From Bradyrhizobium sp. CCBAU 53421 (GTDB taxonomy: Bacteria > Pseudomonadota > Alphaproteobacteria > Rhizobiales > Xanthobacteraceae): a DNA stretch of 64,000 nt. Positions 24,752-36,134 of this stretch are shown here, piece by piece. Numbering within the stretch: the first letter of the stretch is position 1; every line of letters starts with the position of its first letter. The stretch spans positions 1,612,001 through 1,676,000 of the forward strand of contig NZ_CP030047.1 of assembly GCF_015291625.1 (NCBI RefSeq), read 5' to 3'. The position numbers were made by a program, and so were the translations under genes. The notes under the pieces were generated by a model. That model had not been told where the DNA came from, did not search any database, and saw only the letters and a list, made by a program, of their open reading frames with translations.

Positions 24752-25150
24752 ATGATCTCCGATCTTCTCTTCGTCTACGGCACGCTGATGCGCGGCTTCG
24801 ACCATCCGATGGCGAAGCTGCTGGCGGGCAATGCCGAATTCCTCGGGCCGGCGCAGTGCCGTGGCCGCCTCTATCTGGTGAAGCATTATCCGGGCCTCGT
24901 TGTGTCGGACGATCCCGCCGACATCGTGCATGGTGAGCTGTTCCGCCTGCGCGAGCGCGAGGCCATGCTGCGTGAATTCGACATGTACGAGGCCTGCGGT
25001 GAAGGCTTTCCGCCGCCGACCGAATATCTCCGCGAGATGCTCGAGGTCACGCGCGCCGACGGCAGCGTGAGCGAGGCGTGGACCTATCTCTACAACTGGC
25101 CAGTCACCGAGCTGTCGCGGATCGCATCAGGAAAATTTCTGGAGCACTGA
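24752..25150 (+). CDS. Gamma-glutamylcyclotransferase (AIG2-like) family protein
   Basis: A 132-residue protein with the family's FVYGTLMRGFDHP opening (the YGTL motif that binds substrate), AQCRGRLYLVKHYPGLV, HGELFRL and the C-terminal EAWTYLYNW. Members release 5-oxoproline from gamma-glutamyl peptides. The start at 24752 is chosen over an ATG 15 bases upstream, because that one lies in the repeat. Confidence 0.85.
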   Translation: MISDLLFVYGTLMRGFDHPMAKLLAGNAEFLGPAQCRGRLYLVKHYPGLVVSDDPADIVHGELFRLREREAMLREFDMYEACGEGFPPPTEYLREMLEVTRADGSVSEAWTYLYNWPVTELSRIASGKFLEH

Positions 25151-25155
25151 CGGCT

Positions 25156-25710
25156 TCAAATTTCCCTAACCACGCGGATGTCGACCTCGCGCTCGACGAA
25201 GCTCCATTCTTCGGTCGCGCGCAGCATGGCGACCAGTTCGTCGAACAGGGCGACATGGTCGGGGGCGAATTCGAACCAGGTCAGGAAGTCGAAGGGCATG
25301 CCGAGGTCGCGGGCGTGAAACAGCTGGCGGGCGATTGCGGGGAGGAATTTCAGGGTGCCGGCGATGTGGTGCGATTTGTCCTCGAAGATGTCGCGGCGCT
25401 GCTCCTGCGTCAGCTCCCACCACGCCGCGGATTTCCTGATCGGGATCAGCGCCGCGTGCGTTGCCTCGCTGCGGCCGAGCCCGGCCTGCGCGGCCAACAG
25501 CTTCTCGCGCTCTTCCTTCTCGGTGTAGCGCAAATGGCTGGCGACGCCGGCGAGCCGCCAGGAGGTCTGCGCCGGCAGCAGCGGCAGCGCGATCGATTCG
25601 CTCGCCACGATCGACAGTGCCGCGACCTTCGGCAGCGTCTCGCCCTTCACCCGCGTGATGGACGTGACCTGCCAGCCGCCGCTCTGTCCGCCTCTGAATG
25701 TCGTGAACAT
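25156..25710 (-). CDS. cld: Chlorite dismutase family haem protein (short, dimeric type)
   Basis: A 184-residue protein matching the short dimeric chlorite dismutases such as that of Nitrobacter winogradskyi. The proximal haem His is H115 (or H114) in DKSHH, and R128 (AIARQL) lies 13 residues later, the same spacing as H114 and R127 of the Nitrobacter enzyme. The segments ATHAALIPIRKSAAWWEL and PFDFLTWFEFAP are characteristic. With the distal Arg kept, it may turn chlorite into chloride and O2, though the native role in this group is unclear. It is convergent with the gene before it. Confidence 0.82.
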   Translation of the reverse strand: MFTTFRGGQSGGWQVTSITRVKGETLPKVAALSIVASESIALPLLPAQTSWRLAGVASHLRYTEKEEREKLLAAQAGLGRSEATHAALIPIRKSAAWWELTQEQRRDIFEDKSHHIAGTLKFLPAIARQLFHARDLGMPFDFLTWFEFAPDHVALFDELVAMLRATEEWSFVEREVDIRVVREI

Positions 25711-25920
25711 GGCCTATCCAATCCCGGAAGCGGGAAGGGGGCAAGCTTGCTGAAACGGCTCTCCACCGTGGATTTGGGGGTAGCCCGCTCGACGAAGCCG
25801 TGACGGACCAAGCCTGTGAATAGCCCGGAAAAGCCCCACATTGTTCGGCATGCCCTGGCGTGCCGCTATATGGCTAACCGGTTGTCCGCGATTCGCCGCC
25901 CGAGCCCAGAATCCTAACTG

Positions 25921-27930
25921 ATGCGTTTCACGCCCCAATTCCTCGAAGAGCTGCGCGCCCGGCTTCCGGTCTCGGAAGTCGTGGGCAAGCGCGTCAAGCT
26001 GAAGAAGGCCGGGCGGGAGTGGAAGGGGCTGTCGCCGTTCCAGCAGGAGAAGACCCCCTCGTTCACGGTCAACGACCAGAAGGGGTTTTACCACGACTTC
26101 TCCTCCGGCCAGCACGGCAACATCTTCGACTTCGTGATGCAGACCGAGGGCGTCAGCTTCCCGGAGGCGGTGGAGCGGCTGGCGTCGATGGCGGGCATGG
26201 CCGTGCCGGCGGCGAGCCCGGATGCGGCGCGGCACGAGCAGCGCCGGCGCACCCTGCACGACGTGATGGAACTTGCGACCAAGTTCTTCGCCGACACGCT
26301 GGCCTCGCGCCACGGCGCCAAGGCGCGCGGCTATCTCGCCGACCGCAGCATCTCGCCGGCGACCCAGTTCCAGTTCCGGATGGGCTATGCACCGCCGGAT
26401 CGCTTCGCCCTGAAGGAGCATCTCGGCGCGCAGGGCATCTCGACCGAGGACATGGTGGAGGCGGGGCTCCTGGTGTCCGGCGAGGACAAGCCGGTGCCGT
26501 TCGATCGCTTCCGCGACCGCGTCATGTTCCCGATCACGGATGGCCGCGGCCGCGTCATCGCGTTCGGCGGCCGCGCGCTGGAGAAGGACGTTCCGGCAAA
26601 ATACCTGAACTCGCCGGAAACCACGCTGTTTCACAAGGGCGACAATCTCTACAACCTGTTCACCGCGCGCCAGGCCGCGCATGACGGCGCGCAGCTGATC
26701 GTCGTCGAGGGCTATGTCGACGTCATCGCGATGGTCACCTCGGGCTTCCCCGGCGCCGTCGCGCCGCTCGGCACCGCGCTGACCGAGAACCAGCTCGGCC
26801 TGCTCTGGAAGATGGTGGACGAGCCGATCCTCTGCTTCGACGGCGACCGCGCCGGGCAGAAGGCCGCCTATCGCGCGGCCGATATCGCCTTGCCGCAGCT
26901 CAAGCCGGGAAAGAGCCTGCGTATCGCGCTGCTGCCGGAAGGGCAGGACCCCGACGATCTCGCCCGCTCCGGCGGCCGCGGCGCGATCGAGGAGGTGATC
27001 TCGGCGGCGCGTCCGCTCGCCGACCTGATCTGGTCGCGCGAGATCGAGGGCGGCAATTTCGATACGCCCGAACGCCGTGCCGCGCTGGAGGCGCGGATCG
27101 GCGAACTCACCAACGGCATCCGCGACGAGGTGGTGCGCCGCTATTACCGGCAGGATTTGCAGGAGCGGCTGCAACGCAACTTTGCCCCGGAGGGCGGACG
27201 TGGCGGTTACGGCCGCGGCGGCTATAACAGGGGCAATTTCGGCGGCGGCCGCGGCGGCGAATCACCCCGCCCGTTTACCCCCCGGGGACCCGCGCAGGGC
27301 GGGCGGTTCGGCGCCAAAGGCGGCGGCGCCCCCGGGATTCTACGGGGGCCCTATCAGGCCGCGAGCCCCCAGCTCGCCAACAGTCCGATCATGCGTGGCC
27401 AGCGCAGCGCGATCTCGCGCCGCGAGGCCTTGATCCTGCAATCCCTGATCAACCACCCCTGGCTGCTGCACGACCATCTCGAGGAGGTCGCAGCCCTCGA
27501 ACTCGCCCACCCCGAGGCCCACAAGCTCAGGGCCGCCGTCATCGCGGCCTTTGCCCACGACCATCACCATTCCCCGGACGCCGAGGAGCAGGCCGAGAAG
27601 ATGCGCGCCGACCTGGAAGCGGGCGGATTATTGCCGATTCTTCAAAGGGTTGAGCGAGCGATCACAACCCAGGCGGTGTGGGGGGCGCAGATCGGCGCCG
27701 CGCGCGAGGACGTTTTATCGACCTGGCGTCAACTCGTTGCCTTGCATCAGAAAACCCACGCCTTACTTAGGGAAAGAAAAGATGCGGAAGCGGCCTTGGC
27801 TGAAGACTCCAGCGAGGCCAATCTGGCATGGTTGCAGGATATCCAGGCCCGAATGGCAGAAGCCGACGGGACCGAAGCCCTGATTGAAGGGTTCGGCGAA
27901 TTATCGGGCCGGTTCCAGCGTAATGTCTGA
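25921..27930 (+). CDS. dnaG: DNA primase with an N-terminal domain lacking the zinc ligands
   Basis: A 669-residue replicative primase. The RNA polymerase/TOPRIM core has VVEGYVDVIAM and CFDGDRAG with the metal-binding acids. A Gly-rich linker lies near residues 420-455, then a DnaB-binding C-terminal helical domain. The N-terminal domain aligns with the zinc domain, but the four ligands are replaced: S38, Q41, D59 and S62 stand where Cys, His, Cys, Cys are expected (LSPFQQEKTPSF; YHDFSSG). It is upstream of rpoD, the usual order in alphaproteobacteria. Confidence 0.96.
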   Translation: MRFTPQFLEELRARLPVSEVVGKRVKLKKAGREWKGLSPFQQEKTPSFTVNDQKGFYHDFSSGQHGNIFDFVMQTEGVSFPEAVERLASMAGMAVPAASPDAARHEQRRRTLHDVMELATKFFADTLASRHGAKARGYLADRSISPATQFQFRMGYAPPDRFALKEHLGAQGISTEDMVEAGLLVSGEDKPVPFDRFRDRVMFPITDGRGRVIAFGGRALEKDVPAKYLNSPETTLFHKGDNLYNLFTARQAAHDGAQLIVVEGYVDVIAMVTSGFPGAVAPLGTALTENQLGLLWKMVDEPILCFDGDRAGQKAAYRAADIALPQLKPGKSLRIALLPEGQDPDDLARSGGRGAIEEVISAARPLADLIWSREIEGGNFDTPERRAALEARIGELTNGIRDEVVRRYYRQDLQERLQRNFAPEGGRGGYGRGGYNRGNFGGGRGGESPRPFTPRGPAQGGRFGAKGGGAPGILRGPYQAASPQLANSPIMRGQRSAISRREALILQSLINHPWLLHDHLEEVAALELAHPEAHKLRAAVIAAFAHDHHHSPDAEEQAEKMRADLEAGGLLPILQRVERAITTQAVWGAQIGAAREDVLSTWRQLVALHQKTHALLRERKDAEAALAEDSSEANLAWLQDIQARMAEADGTEALIEGFGELSGRFQRNV

Positions 27931-28296
27931 TAACAAAAATGCTGCGGACGGCGCTGGTCGCACCCGCAAAAAGACTCGCCAAATCCATGGTTTGGCTGCA
28001 AAAACAGGGTTAAGCGAAACTTAATAGCTACCGTAGCATTTTCAGGCGAAGTGGTTCCCGGTTCGCCGTCAGAAAATGCGTCAGATATAAGTCTGCCGCG
28101 TCTTCCGATCGTAAAACCGGTATCCACTTTTACGGAAGACGCGACCGGCTATTGCAGATTGGAAACCGTCGAGACGGATGACAGGGGTGGCGAGATTTTG
28201 CGCCGCCCTTTGTGCGTCGAGAGAGTAAATCTAGATTTCGTGCGGATGCGCGTGCGTGGCGCCATTTTGCATGACCGCGTTTCGGGAGCTTAGTGA
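27931..28296. other. dnaG-rpoD spacer
   Basis: A 366-base noncoding gap. It holds a CCAAATCCATGGTTTGG palindrome just after dnaG, and a repeat with a large inverted segment (28043-28142). The remainder should carry an rpoD promoter and leader, but I see no convincing -35/-10 pair. Confidence 0.6.
28043..28142. repeat. Repeat with inverted segment in the rpoD leader
   Basis: GCGAAGTGGTTCCCGGTTCGC opens it, like the GAAGTGGATACCGGTTCGCG repeat of Bradyrhizobium. It then has GCGTCTTCCG at 28098-28107 paired with CGGAAGACGC at 28133-28142, around a shorter TAAAA/TTTTA arm. Confidence 0.55.
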
Positions 28297-30429
<2,133 letters not shown>

Positions 30430-30455
30430 TTCTGACGGTATCCATCGAAACAAGA

Positions 30456-30480
30456 ACGGCGGGCCCAGGCCCGCCGTTTT
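30456..30480 (+). terminator. Intrinsic terminator of rpoD
   Basis: ACGGCGGGCC pairs with GGCCCGCCGT around a small centre and is followed by TTTT. It lies 27 bases after the rpoD stop. Confidence 0.85.
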
Positions 30481-30525
30481 CATTTGCAGAGATCCCGCAA
30501 AATTCAAGCGCCGGCGCCCGGGGCT

Positions 30526-30707
30526 ACCCCTCTCCCCAACCCTCCCCCACAAGGGGGGAGGGAGCCTGAAAAGCGTGCTCACATGACATCACATCGCATG
30601 ATGCGTTTCGTAACTCGCGCGAAGCCTGGAGATTGATGGCCGAGTGAGTGAGGCACCGGCGGAAGGGCTCCCTCCCCCCTTGTGGGGGAGGGGCGGGGAG
30701 AGGGGTG
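30526..30707. repeat. Palindromic intergenic repeat (CCCTCCCCCACAAGGGGG type)
   Basis: The left end has CCCTCTCCCC then CCCCCACAAGGGGGGAGGG; the right end has the inverse, with CCTTGTGGGGGAGGGG and GGGGAGAGGGG. It is the same family as 860-1005. Apart from this repeat and the terminator, the gap between rpoD and the next gene (30430-30788) shows nothing. Confidence 0.75.
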
Positions 30708-30788
30708 CCGCTTGCTCCGATGCTGACGGAGTACGGAAACAGCACGCTCAGCGAATATGCTTTTGATGCAGCGACCGGCTCGCGCGCG

Positions 30789-31025
30789 CTACTTCTTCTT
30801 CGCCCCGACGCGTTCGATGGACTTGATCTCGAGCGGCGGGCGGCCGCCCTTTTCGGCGATCTCGCGGTCCTGCTCGCGCAGGAAGGCGCGCACCGGCTCG
30901 TCGCCGTCGAGGCCGCCCAGCAGCTCCGAGGGCACGCGGCGATTGGAGCGCTGCGAGCCGTCTTCATAGAAGACGTTGAAAAAGGCGAATTCGCCTTTGG
31001 GATTGGTCCCGGGCTTTTTCGGCAT
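30789..31025 (-). CDS. Small conserved hypothetical protein
   Basis: A 78-residue protein: a short N-terminal MPKKPGTNPKGEFAFFNVFYEDGS segment, an acidic middle with two helices, and a basic end (SIERVGAKKK). I recognise it only as a small cytosolic protein of Bradyrhizobium-type genomes. No domain is evident. The 182-base gap before the CHAT gene stop holds nothing visible. Confidence 0.6.
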   Translation of the reverse strand: MPKKPGTNPKGEFAFFNVFYEDGSQRSNRRVPSELLGGLDGDEPVRAFLREQDREIAEKGGRPPLEIKSIERVGAKKK

Positions 31026-31207
31026 GCGCGGCTTGTCCCCGATCGGGCCGCCGCTGTCAAAGCAAATCGGCTGCGTGCCCGCGCCGGTCTGCCCTGCGCA
31101 ATCCTGCGGCGAAGGCTCTTGCGATGCGATCGGACGTAATCCGGCGACGTGTCAAGATGACAACGGCCTGCGAGATGTCCACCGTTCTCTTGCGTCCGGT
31201 GTCCGCC

Positions 31208-34027
31208 TCACCCCTCGAACAGCACGAACGCCGCCCACACGCTCGCGTCCCTCGCTCCCGCGACCTTGCCGTCGCGCGCATCGCGCCTGGTCTGGCGCAG
31301 CGCGTCCGAATAGGTCAGGCCCTCTGCGAGGTGCTCGTAGAAGCGCACGGTGAAGTTCGCGGTGCCTTCGTCGGCGACCGGCCACAGCGTCAAGAGCGCG
31401 CGGCGGGCGCCGGCGATGCCGAGTGCGGTCGGCAGGCCGCGCAGGCCGCTGACAAAACTCTCGTCGCCGCGGCCGGTCTCGCAGGCCGACAGCACCAGCA
31501 GATCGAGCCCGGACAGGTCCCAGTCCATCACCTCGAAGGCATAGAGATAGCCGTCCTTCTCGTCACGCAGCGGCCACCTGCTGTCACCGGCGCCGGACAG
31601 CACGATGCCGCTCTGCCAGAGCGTGTCGAGGCCGGACGCCGTGCTGTCGTGATAGAAGCCGTGGGTCGCCAGGTGCGCGATGCGGGCCTTGCCGATCGCC
31701 TCGCGCAGCACGCTTTCGCTGACGCCGCGCCCGGTCAGCATCTCGACCGGCGCGCCGCGGGCGCGGGCGAGTTTTGCGATCGCCTCGATCTCGGTCTTGG
31801 TGCCGGGCAGCGGCATCGGCCCCGGCTCGCCATATTCGATGCCGCCGGCGAGCAGCATCGCGCCTTGCTTGTCGAGTTTCTCCCGCGCATGGATCGCGAT
31901 CAGCGCGTCGGGGCTGGTCAGCATCCGGATCGTGGTGCGGTCCTCCAGCAGGCCTCCGTCGGCGCCGGGCAGCAGCGCGAACGGCACGGCAAACAGGAAT
32001 CCATCCGGCACCACATAGAGCGTGGTCTTGTCCTTCAGCAGCGGCTCCAGCGGCGCGAGCAGCCGCGCGCGCAGATTCTGGAAGCGGCCCTTGACGTCGG
32101 GCGCCTTGTCGTCACGCGCCTTGCCGTCGGAATCAGCCACGCTCGCCCGCGTCGTCCGCAACCGCGCGATCTCGGTGCGCACGCCGGTGTCGACCATCCG
32201 GCCGGGATCGCCGAGATCGACCACGCGCGGCTCGCTCGTTGCGGTCTCGACGATGGCGTAGAGCACGGTCGCCGCCAGCGGCTCCTTGGACTGGCGATCC
32301 GCCTTCCATTGCCGCGTGATGAAGTAGTTGACGACGGCTTCCTGCGGCCCGAGCAACTGCGCGGGGCGGATCGGATCCTGCGGCAGCTTGAAGCCGATCG
32401 CATCGAGCCGCTTGGAGAGTGCCTTCTCGGCCGCGTCCTGCCGCTGCCACACCGATCGCGCCCAGTCGTCGATATTGCCCGACGAGAACAGCTCCTGCTT
32501 CTCGCCGTTGAGCCGGAGCGCGGTGCGCAGCAGCGCCGCGGTCTCCTCGTCCTTGCCGGCCATCTGGGTCTCGAGCTGACGCAGCGCGGTGGCATCGCCG
32601 CCGCCGAGCGTCTTCCAGCGCAGCACCGCGGCGGCAAAGGCCGGCTGGGCCACCGATGATCCAGCCCCGGTCGCGAAGCGGCCGAACGCGAACAGCAGAT
32701 GATCTGCATGGGCGCGGATCGCTTCCGCGACGGCGCGATCGCCGGCGGTGCCGACCTCGCGCTTCATCCAGTCGAACATCTCGCGGTCGAGCGCGGTGAA
32801 CGCGCGCACGGCGCGGTTCGGATCGGTTGCGATCAGCGCCTCCGCGATGCCGAGCTTGATCTCGAAACTGAGTGGATGCTGCGCGGTGAAGGCGCGGGTC
32901 GAGATCGCTAGCGCGGTCTCGCGCAGCCGCATGCCCGCATCTCGTTCGCCGCGCCGCTCGCGCTGGCCGGCAGCCAGCACCGCGGCCTTGATGCGCAGGA
33001 AATCCGCAAAGTTCTCTTCATTGGCGACGATCGCCTCCAGCCGCGCCAGGTCGGCCGGCGATATCGCGACATCGCCTGCGGCGAGCATGTCGGTGTAGAA
33101 CAGCCAGGCATCGGCCTGGCCGGCGAAGCTCGGATCCTTCGGCGCGAGCACGGTCGCGATCGCGCGATGCCGGCGGAAATAGCGCCGGGCATCGTCGAAG
33201 CGGCCGAGGTTGAGGAAATCCTGTCCGGCGTTGTTGACCGTCACCAGCGTGTTGAGATGGTTCTCGCCGTAATGCTTGGCGCGCTTCTCGATCGCGAACA
33301 GGTCGAGCTCGAGCGCTTTCGCCGACGCGCCGATCTCGCGCAGCATGTCGGCATAATTGTTGGCGAGCTTCCAGGTGGTGCGGTGGTCGGGCCCCAGCGC
33401 CTTCTCCGACCGCTCGAAATTGTGCCGGCCCAGATTCGTCGCCGACGCCGCCGAGCCGTTGGCCGACAGCGCGACCGCGAGCTTGTCATTGGCGATCAGC
33501 GATTCCTCGGAGCCTTCGCCCCAATAGGCGTTGAAGGCCGCGATCGCCTTCATGTAGAGCGGCACGGCCTCGGCGATCCTGGCGTGGTCGGATATCAGGA
33601 TCGCGTACATCAGGAGCACGTCGGCGTTGCCGGGCGGCGATTGCGCGGCCGCCTTGCCCTTAAACGCGCGGACGAACAGCTTTTCGGCGAGATCGTCGCG
33701 TTTGACCGCGCGCAACGCGGCGGTCGCGTCGAAATATTGCTCCATGACGAACTGCGCGTCGTCGAGCTTGTCTGCCGCATCCAGTGCTGCAAGCAGCTCG
33801 GCATAGCCGGCGTCGATCTTGCCGCCGCGGGTCAGCGCGACGGCGTTCTTGATCTGCGCGGTGACCGCCTGCGTGCCGCTGGCGCCTGGCGCGGGCGCAC
33901 GCTTGGCGGAAGAATTCTGCGCGACGGCGGTGTCGATCGGTCCGGTCAGAACGGTGCCGAATGCGAGGATGATACCGAGCCATGCGGCGGCCCTGCGCGC
34001 GCGAGCGAAACCCCCGGTGATCTTCAT
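31208..34027 (-). CDS. Exported TPR-CHAT peptidase family protein
   Basis: A 939-residue protein. Residues 1-38 have a basic start and a hydrophobic stretch (WLGIILAFGTVLTG), a probable signal peptide. The next 500 or so residues are helical repeats of tetratricopeptide type (for example NNYADMLREIGASAKALELD). The C-terminal 300 residues form a CHAT domain, a caspase-like cysteine protease fold, with H789 (LATHGF) and C849 (LSACETG) as the dyad. The start at 34027 removes 17 codons from the longest frame. It stands alone: no gasdermin or obvious target is adjacent. Confidence 0.9.
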   Translation of the reverse strand: MKITGGFARARRAAAWLGIILAFGTVLTGPIDTAVAQNSSAKRAPAPGASGTQAVTAQIKNAVALTRGGKIDAGYAELLAALDAADKLDDAQFVMEQYFDATAALRAVKRDDLAEKLFVRAFKGKAAAQSPPGNADVLLMYAILISDHARIAEAVPLYMKAIAAFNAYWGEGSEESLIANDKLAVALSANGSAASATNLGRHNFERSEKALGPDHRTTWKLANNYADMLREIGASAKALELDLFAIEKRAKHYGENHLNTLVTVNNAGQDFLNLGRFDDARRYFRRHRAIATVLAPKDPSFAGQADAWLFYTDMLAAGDVAISPADLARLEAIVANEENFADFLRIKAAVLAAGQRERRGERDAGMRLRETALAISTRAFTAQHPLSFEIKLGIAEALIATDPNRAVRAFTALDREMFDWMKREVGTAGDRAVAEAIRAHADHLLFAFGRFATGAGSSVAQPAFAAAVLRWKTLGGGDATALRQLETQMAGKDEETAALLRTALRLNGEKQELFSSGNIDDWARSVWQRQDAAEKALSKRLDAIGFKLPQDPIRPAQLLGPQEAVVNYFITRQWKADRQSKEPLAATVLYAIVETATSEPRVVDLGDPGRMVDTGVRTEIARLRTTRASVADSDGKARDDKAPDVKGRFQNLRARLLAPLEPLLKDKTTLYVVPDGFLFAVPFALLPGADGGLLEDRTTIRMLTSPDALIAIHAREKLDKQGAMLLAGGIEYGEPGPMPLPGTKTEIEAIAKLARARGAPVEMLTGRGVSESVLREAIGKARIAHLATHGFYHDSTASGLDTLWQSGIVLSGAGDSRWPLRDEKDGYLYAFEVMDWDLSGLDLLVLSACETGRGDESFVSGLRGLPTALGIAGARRALLTLWPVADEGTANFTVRFYEHLAEGLTYSDALRQTRRDARDGKVAGARDASVWAAFVLFEG

Positions 34028-34548
34028 CGGTAACGCATCCTCATCGTGCAGTCCGTCATCGGATCGCTTTCCCCGCACCTGACGGCTTCGTCACAACAGG
34101 CTCACGACGCTTTAGCGGCGTGCCTTTGCATGAACAAGACAGGGCGACCGGTTGCACGTGGCGCGGAGCCGGCGAGCCGAATTCGTGCTTCTTGGTCGCA
34201 GCCGGCGCCGCCGGCGTTCACGCAGTGAGCCCCGAATTGCTCCCGCTCCATGCCGGCCGGGTGCCGTGCGGCATCGTGCATGCCACCGGCATCACCGGGC
34301 CATCGGACGATGTTACCGCCGGCATGCGGACCGCTTGTGCCATTCGCATCAGGCGGGCTTCAGGGACGACAATCCGCGCGCAGTGCGCCGCACTTTCCCG
34401 GCGACCACCTTTCGCTTCGGAACAGAAACGCGCGCGGGCCGAAAGCGGAAATGGATTCTGACCATCGTCACTTGCGCCATCCCGTCCGATTCGCGTATGA
34501 GGCGCATCCTTTGCTTTCTACAACTTTTCTTTTTGAAGGCCGCCGCCG
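34028..34548. other. Gap between the CHAT gene and the SnoaL-like gene
   Basis: A 521-base region with overlapping frames in several directions but none with a recognisable protein, codon bias or ribosome site. It should hold the divergent promoters of both neighbours; I see no clear motif. Confidence 0.5.
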
Positions 34549-34959
34549 ATGTCCAACGCCACCCTCGACGCCAACAAGGCGCTCGTGCTTGCGCATTACG
34601 ACGCCGTGACCAACCGTCTCAATCCCGATGCGATCCGCGTGCAGCTGGCGTCCGACTTCTTCGATCATGCCCTGGGTAAACGGATGAGCGCGGACGAGGT
34701 GATCGCGCACGCGGCGGCGATGCACGAGACCTTCGCCGATCTCTCGGCGGTGGCGGAATGCCTGGTGGCCGAGCGCGACATCGTCGCCGGCCGCTTCGTC
34801 TGGCGCGGCCGGCACCGCAGCCCGTGGCGCGGCATTGCGCCGACCGGCCGCCACGTCGAATTCCGCAGCATGACGTTCTGGCGGATTCACGACGGCAAGA
34901 TCTCCGAGCGCTGGGCCGAGATCGACTTTGTCGACCTGGAGCGCCAGCTCAAGGACTGA
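34549..34959 (+). CDS. SnoaL-like (NTF2 fold) ester cyclase family protein
   Basis: A 136-residue protein with the cone-shaped NTF2-like fold pattern of SnoaL-type proteins: LVLAHYDAVTNRLNPDAI at the start, ADLSAVAECLVAERDIVAGRFVWRG strands, and TFWRIHDGKISERWAEIDF at the end. Bacterial members may act on ring-shaped polyketide-like substrates or have no known function. It is probably monocistronic. Confidence 0.82.
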   Translation: MSNATLDANKALVLAHYDAVTNRLNPDAIRVQLASDFFDHALGKRMSADEVIAHAAAMHETFADLSAVAECLVAERDIVAGRFVWRGRHRSPWRGIAPTGRHVEFRSMTFWRIHDGKISERWAEIDFVDLERQLKD

Positions 34960-35162
34960 GGTCCGGCAATCTCCCTGTCCTGTTGCGAGACACCGCGGCC
35001 CGTTCGACCCGGGAGGATCGTTGGCGTGCGTTGCCTGCGTCGGCGATTTCGCGTCGCGGTCGTCTTGACCGCAGGTTGTGATTTGATAAAAATAAACTTT
35101 TGGATTGCTCGATGATATTTGGCAGCGGGCACGGATTTGCCCGTGTCCCGAGGATATTTGCG

Positions 35163-36056
35163 ATGGCCATATTGGAAACGATTGCGAACCGCCAGTCGCA
35201 GTGGTCCGAGACTGCAAACCAGCTGAAATCGACCATCGACCGGGCGCGTTGGTCGGTGTTCGCGCTGTCGTCGCTCGGTGCGGTGCTGGCCGCGGTGGCG
35301 AGCCAGTTGCCGGACAACACGACCGCGCCGCGCAGCACGGCTGCGATCGCAGGCGCCGTGAGCCTTGCGCTTGCGACGTTCTTCACCCAGCGGCTGCTGG
35401 GTACCGACCGGATCTCGGCCTGGGTGCGCGTGCGCGCGATCTCGGAGCGCCTGAAGCGGGAGGCCTATCGCTTTGCCGCGGGCGCGGCGCCTTACAACGA
35501 TCCGGCCAAGGCCGACGCGCTGCTGGACGAGGAAGGGCGCAAGATCGAGGCCGATGGCGAAGACCTGCTGCCGCAGCTGGTGCGCACCGCGACGCAGGGG
35601 TCGTTGCCGCGCCAGAGCCTGCAACAGGAGCAATACATCAAGCAGCGCGTGCAGGGGCACATCGACTGGTTCACGAAGAGGGCCGGCAGCAATCAAGCCG
35701 TTGTCGTGCGGCTGCGGCGCGTCGAATTCGCGCTCGCCGCGCTGGCAACCCTGCTGACCGCGGTTGCCGGCGTGGCAGCCAAGCCCGTGATCGCGGGTGT
35801 TCCGTTCGACATTGTCGCCTTCACCGCGGTGCTGACCACGCTCGGCGGCGCGGTGCTCGCCCACATCGAAGCCTCGCGCTACGATTTCCTGGTCACCACC
35901 TTTCGCGCCGCGGCGCGGCGGCTCGAGGACTGCACCAACCGGCCACGCCCGTCATGGTCTGACTTCGTCAACGAATGCGAGAACATCCTGGCGACCGAGA
36001 ACACGTCCTGGATCGCCAAGTTCACCGGCAAGCCCGAGGCGACGTCGAGCCCGTGA
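35163..36056 (+). CDS. DUF4231 (SLATT-like) membrane protein
   Basis: A 297-residue protein with two pairs of membrane helices: about 31-49 and 60-76, and about 190-213 and 217-235, with a soluble helical part between. The N-terminal RQSQWSETANQLKSTIDRARW and the C-terminal LVTTFRAAARRLEDC are typical of DUF4231, which is related to the SLATT family. SLATT proteins are thought to be membrane effectors of nucleotide-signalling defence systems. No sensor or cyclase gene is adjacent, so such a role here is only a possibility. The start at 35163 has GAGGA upstream. Confidence 0.78.
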   Translation: MAILETIANRQSQWSETANQLKSTIDRARWSVFALSSLGAVLAAVASQLPDNTTAPRSTAAIAGAVSLALATFFTQRLLGTDRISAWVRVRAISERLKREAYRFAAGAAPYNDPAKADALLDEEGRKIEADGEDLLPQLVRTATQGSLPRQSLQQEQYIKQRVQGHIDWFTKRAGSNQAVVVRLRRVEFALAALATLLTAVAGVAAKPVIAGVPFDIVAFTAVLTTLGGAVLAHIEASRYDFLVTTFRAAARRLEDCTNRPRPSWSDFVNECENILATENTSWIAKFTGKPEATSSP

Positions 36057-36134
36057 GAGCACGGCGCGCGGTCTGAGCAAAATCTGCACATCTCCGCCGC
36101 GCTACGACCGTGATCCGCCGCCATCGTCCGCGGC

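Noticed and set aside
25714..27174. 486-residue minus-strand ORF
   Set aside because: Antisense shadow of dnaG.
31124..32659. 511-residue plus-strand ORF
   Set aside because: Antisense shadow of the TPR-CHAT gene.
34152..34679. 175-residue plus-strand ORF before the SnoaL-like gene
   Set aside because: It overlaps the SnoaL-like gene in another frame and is Arg-rich without a domain.
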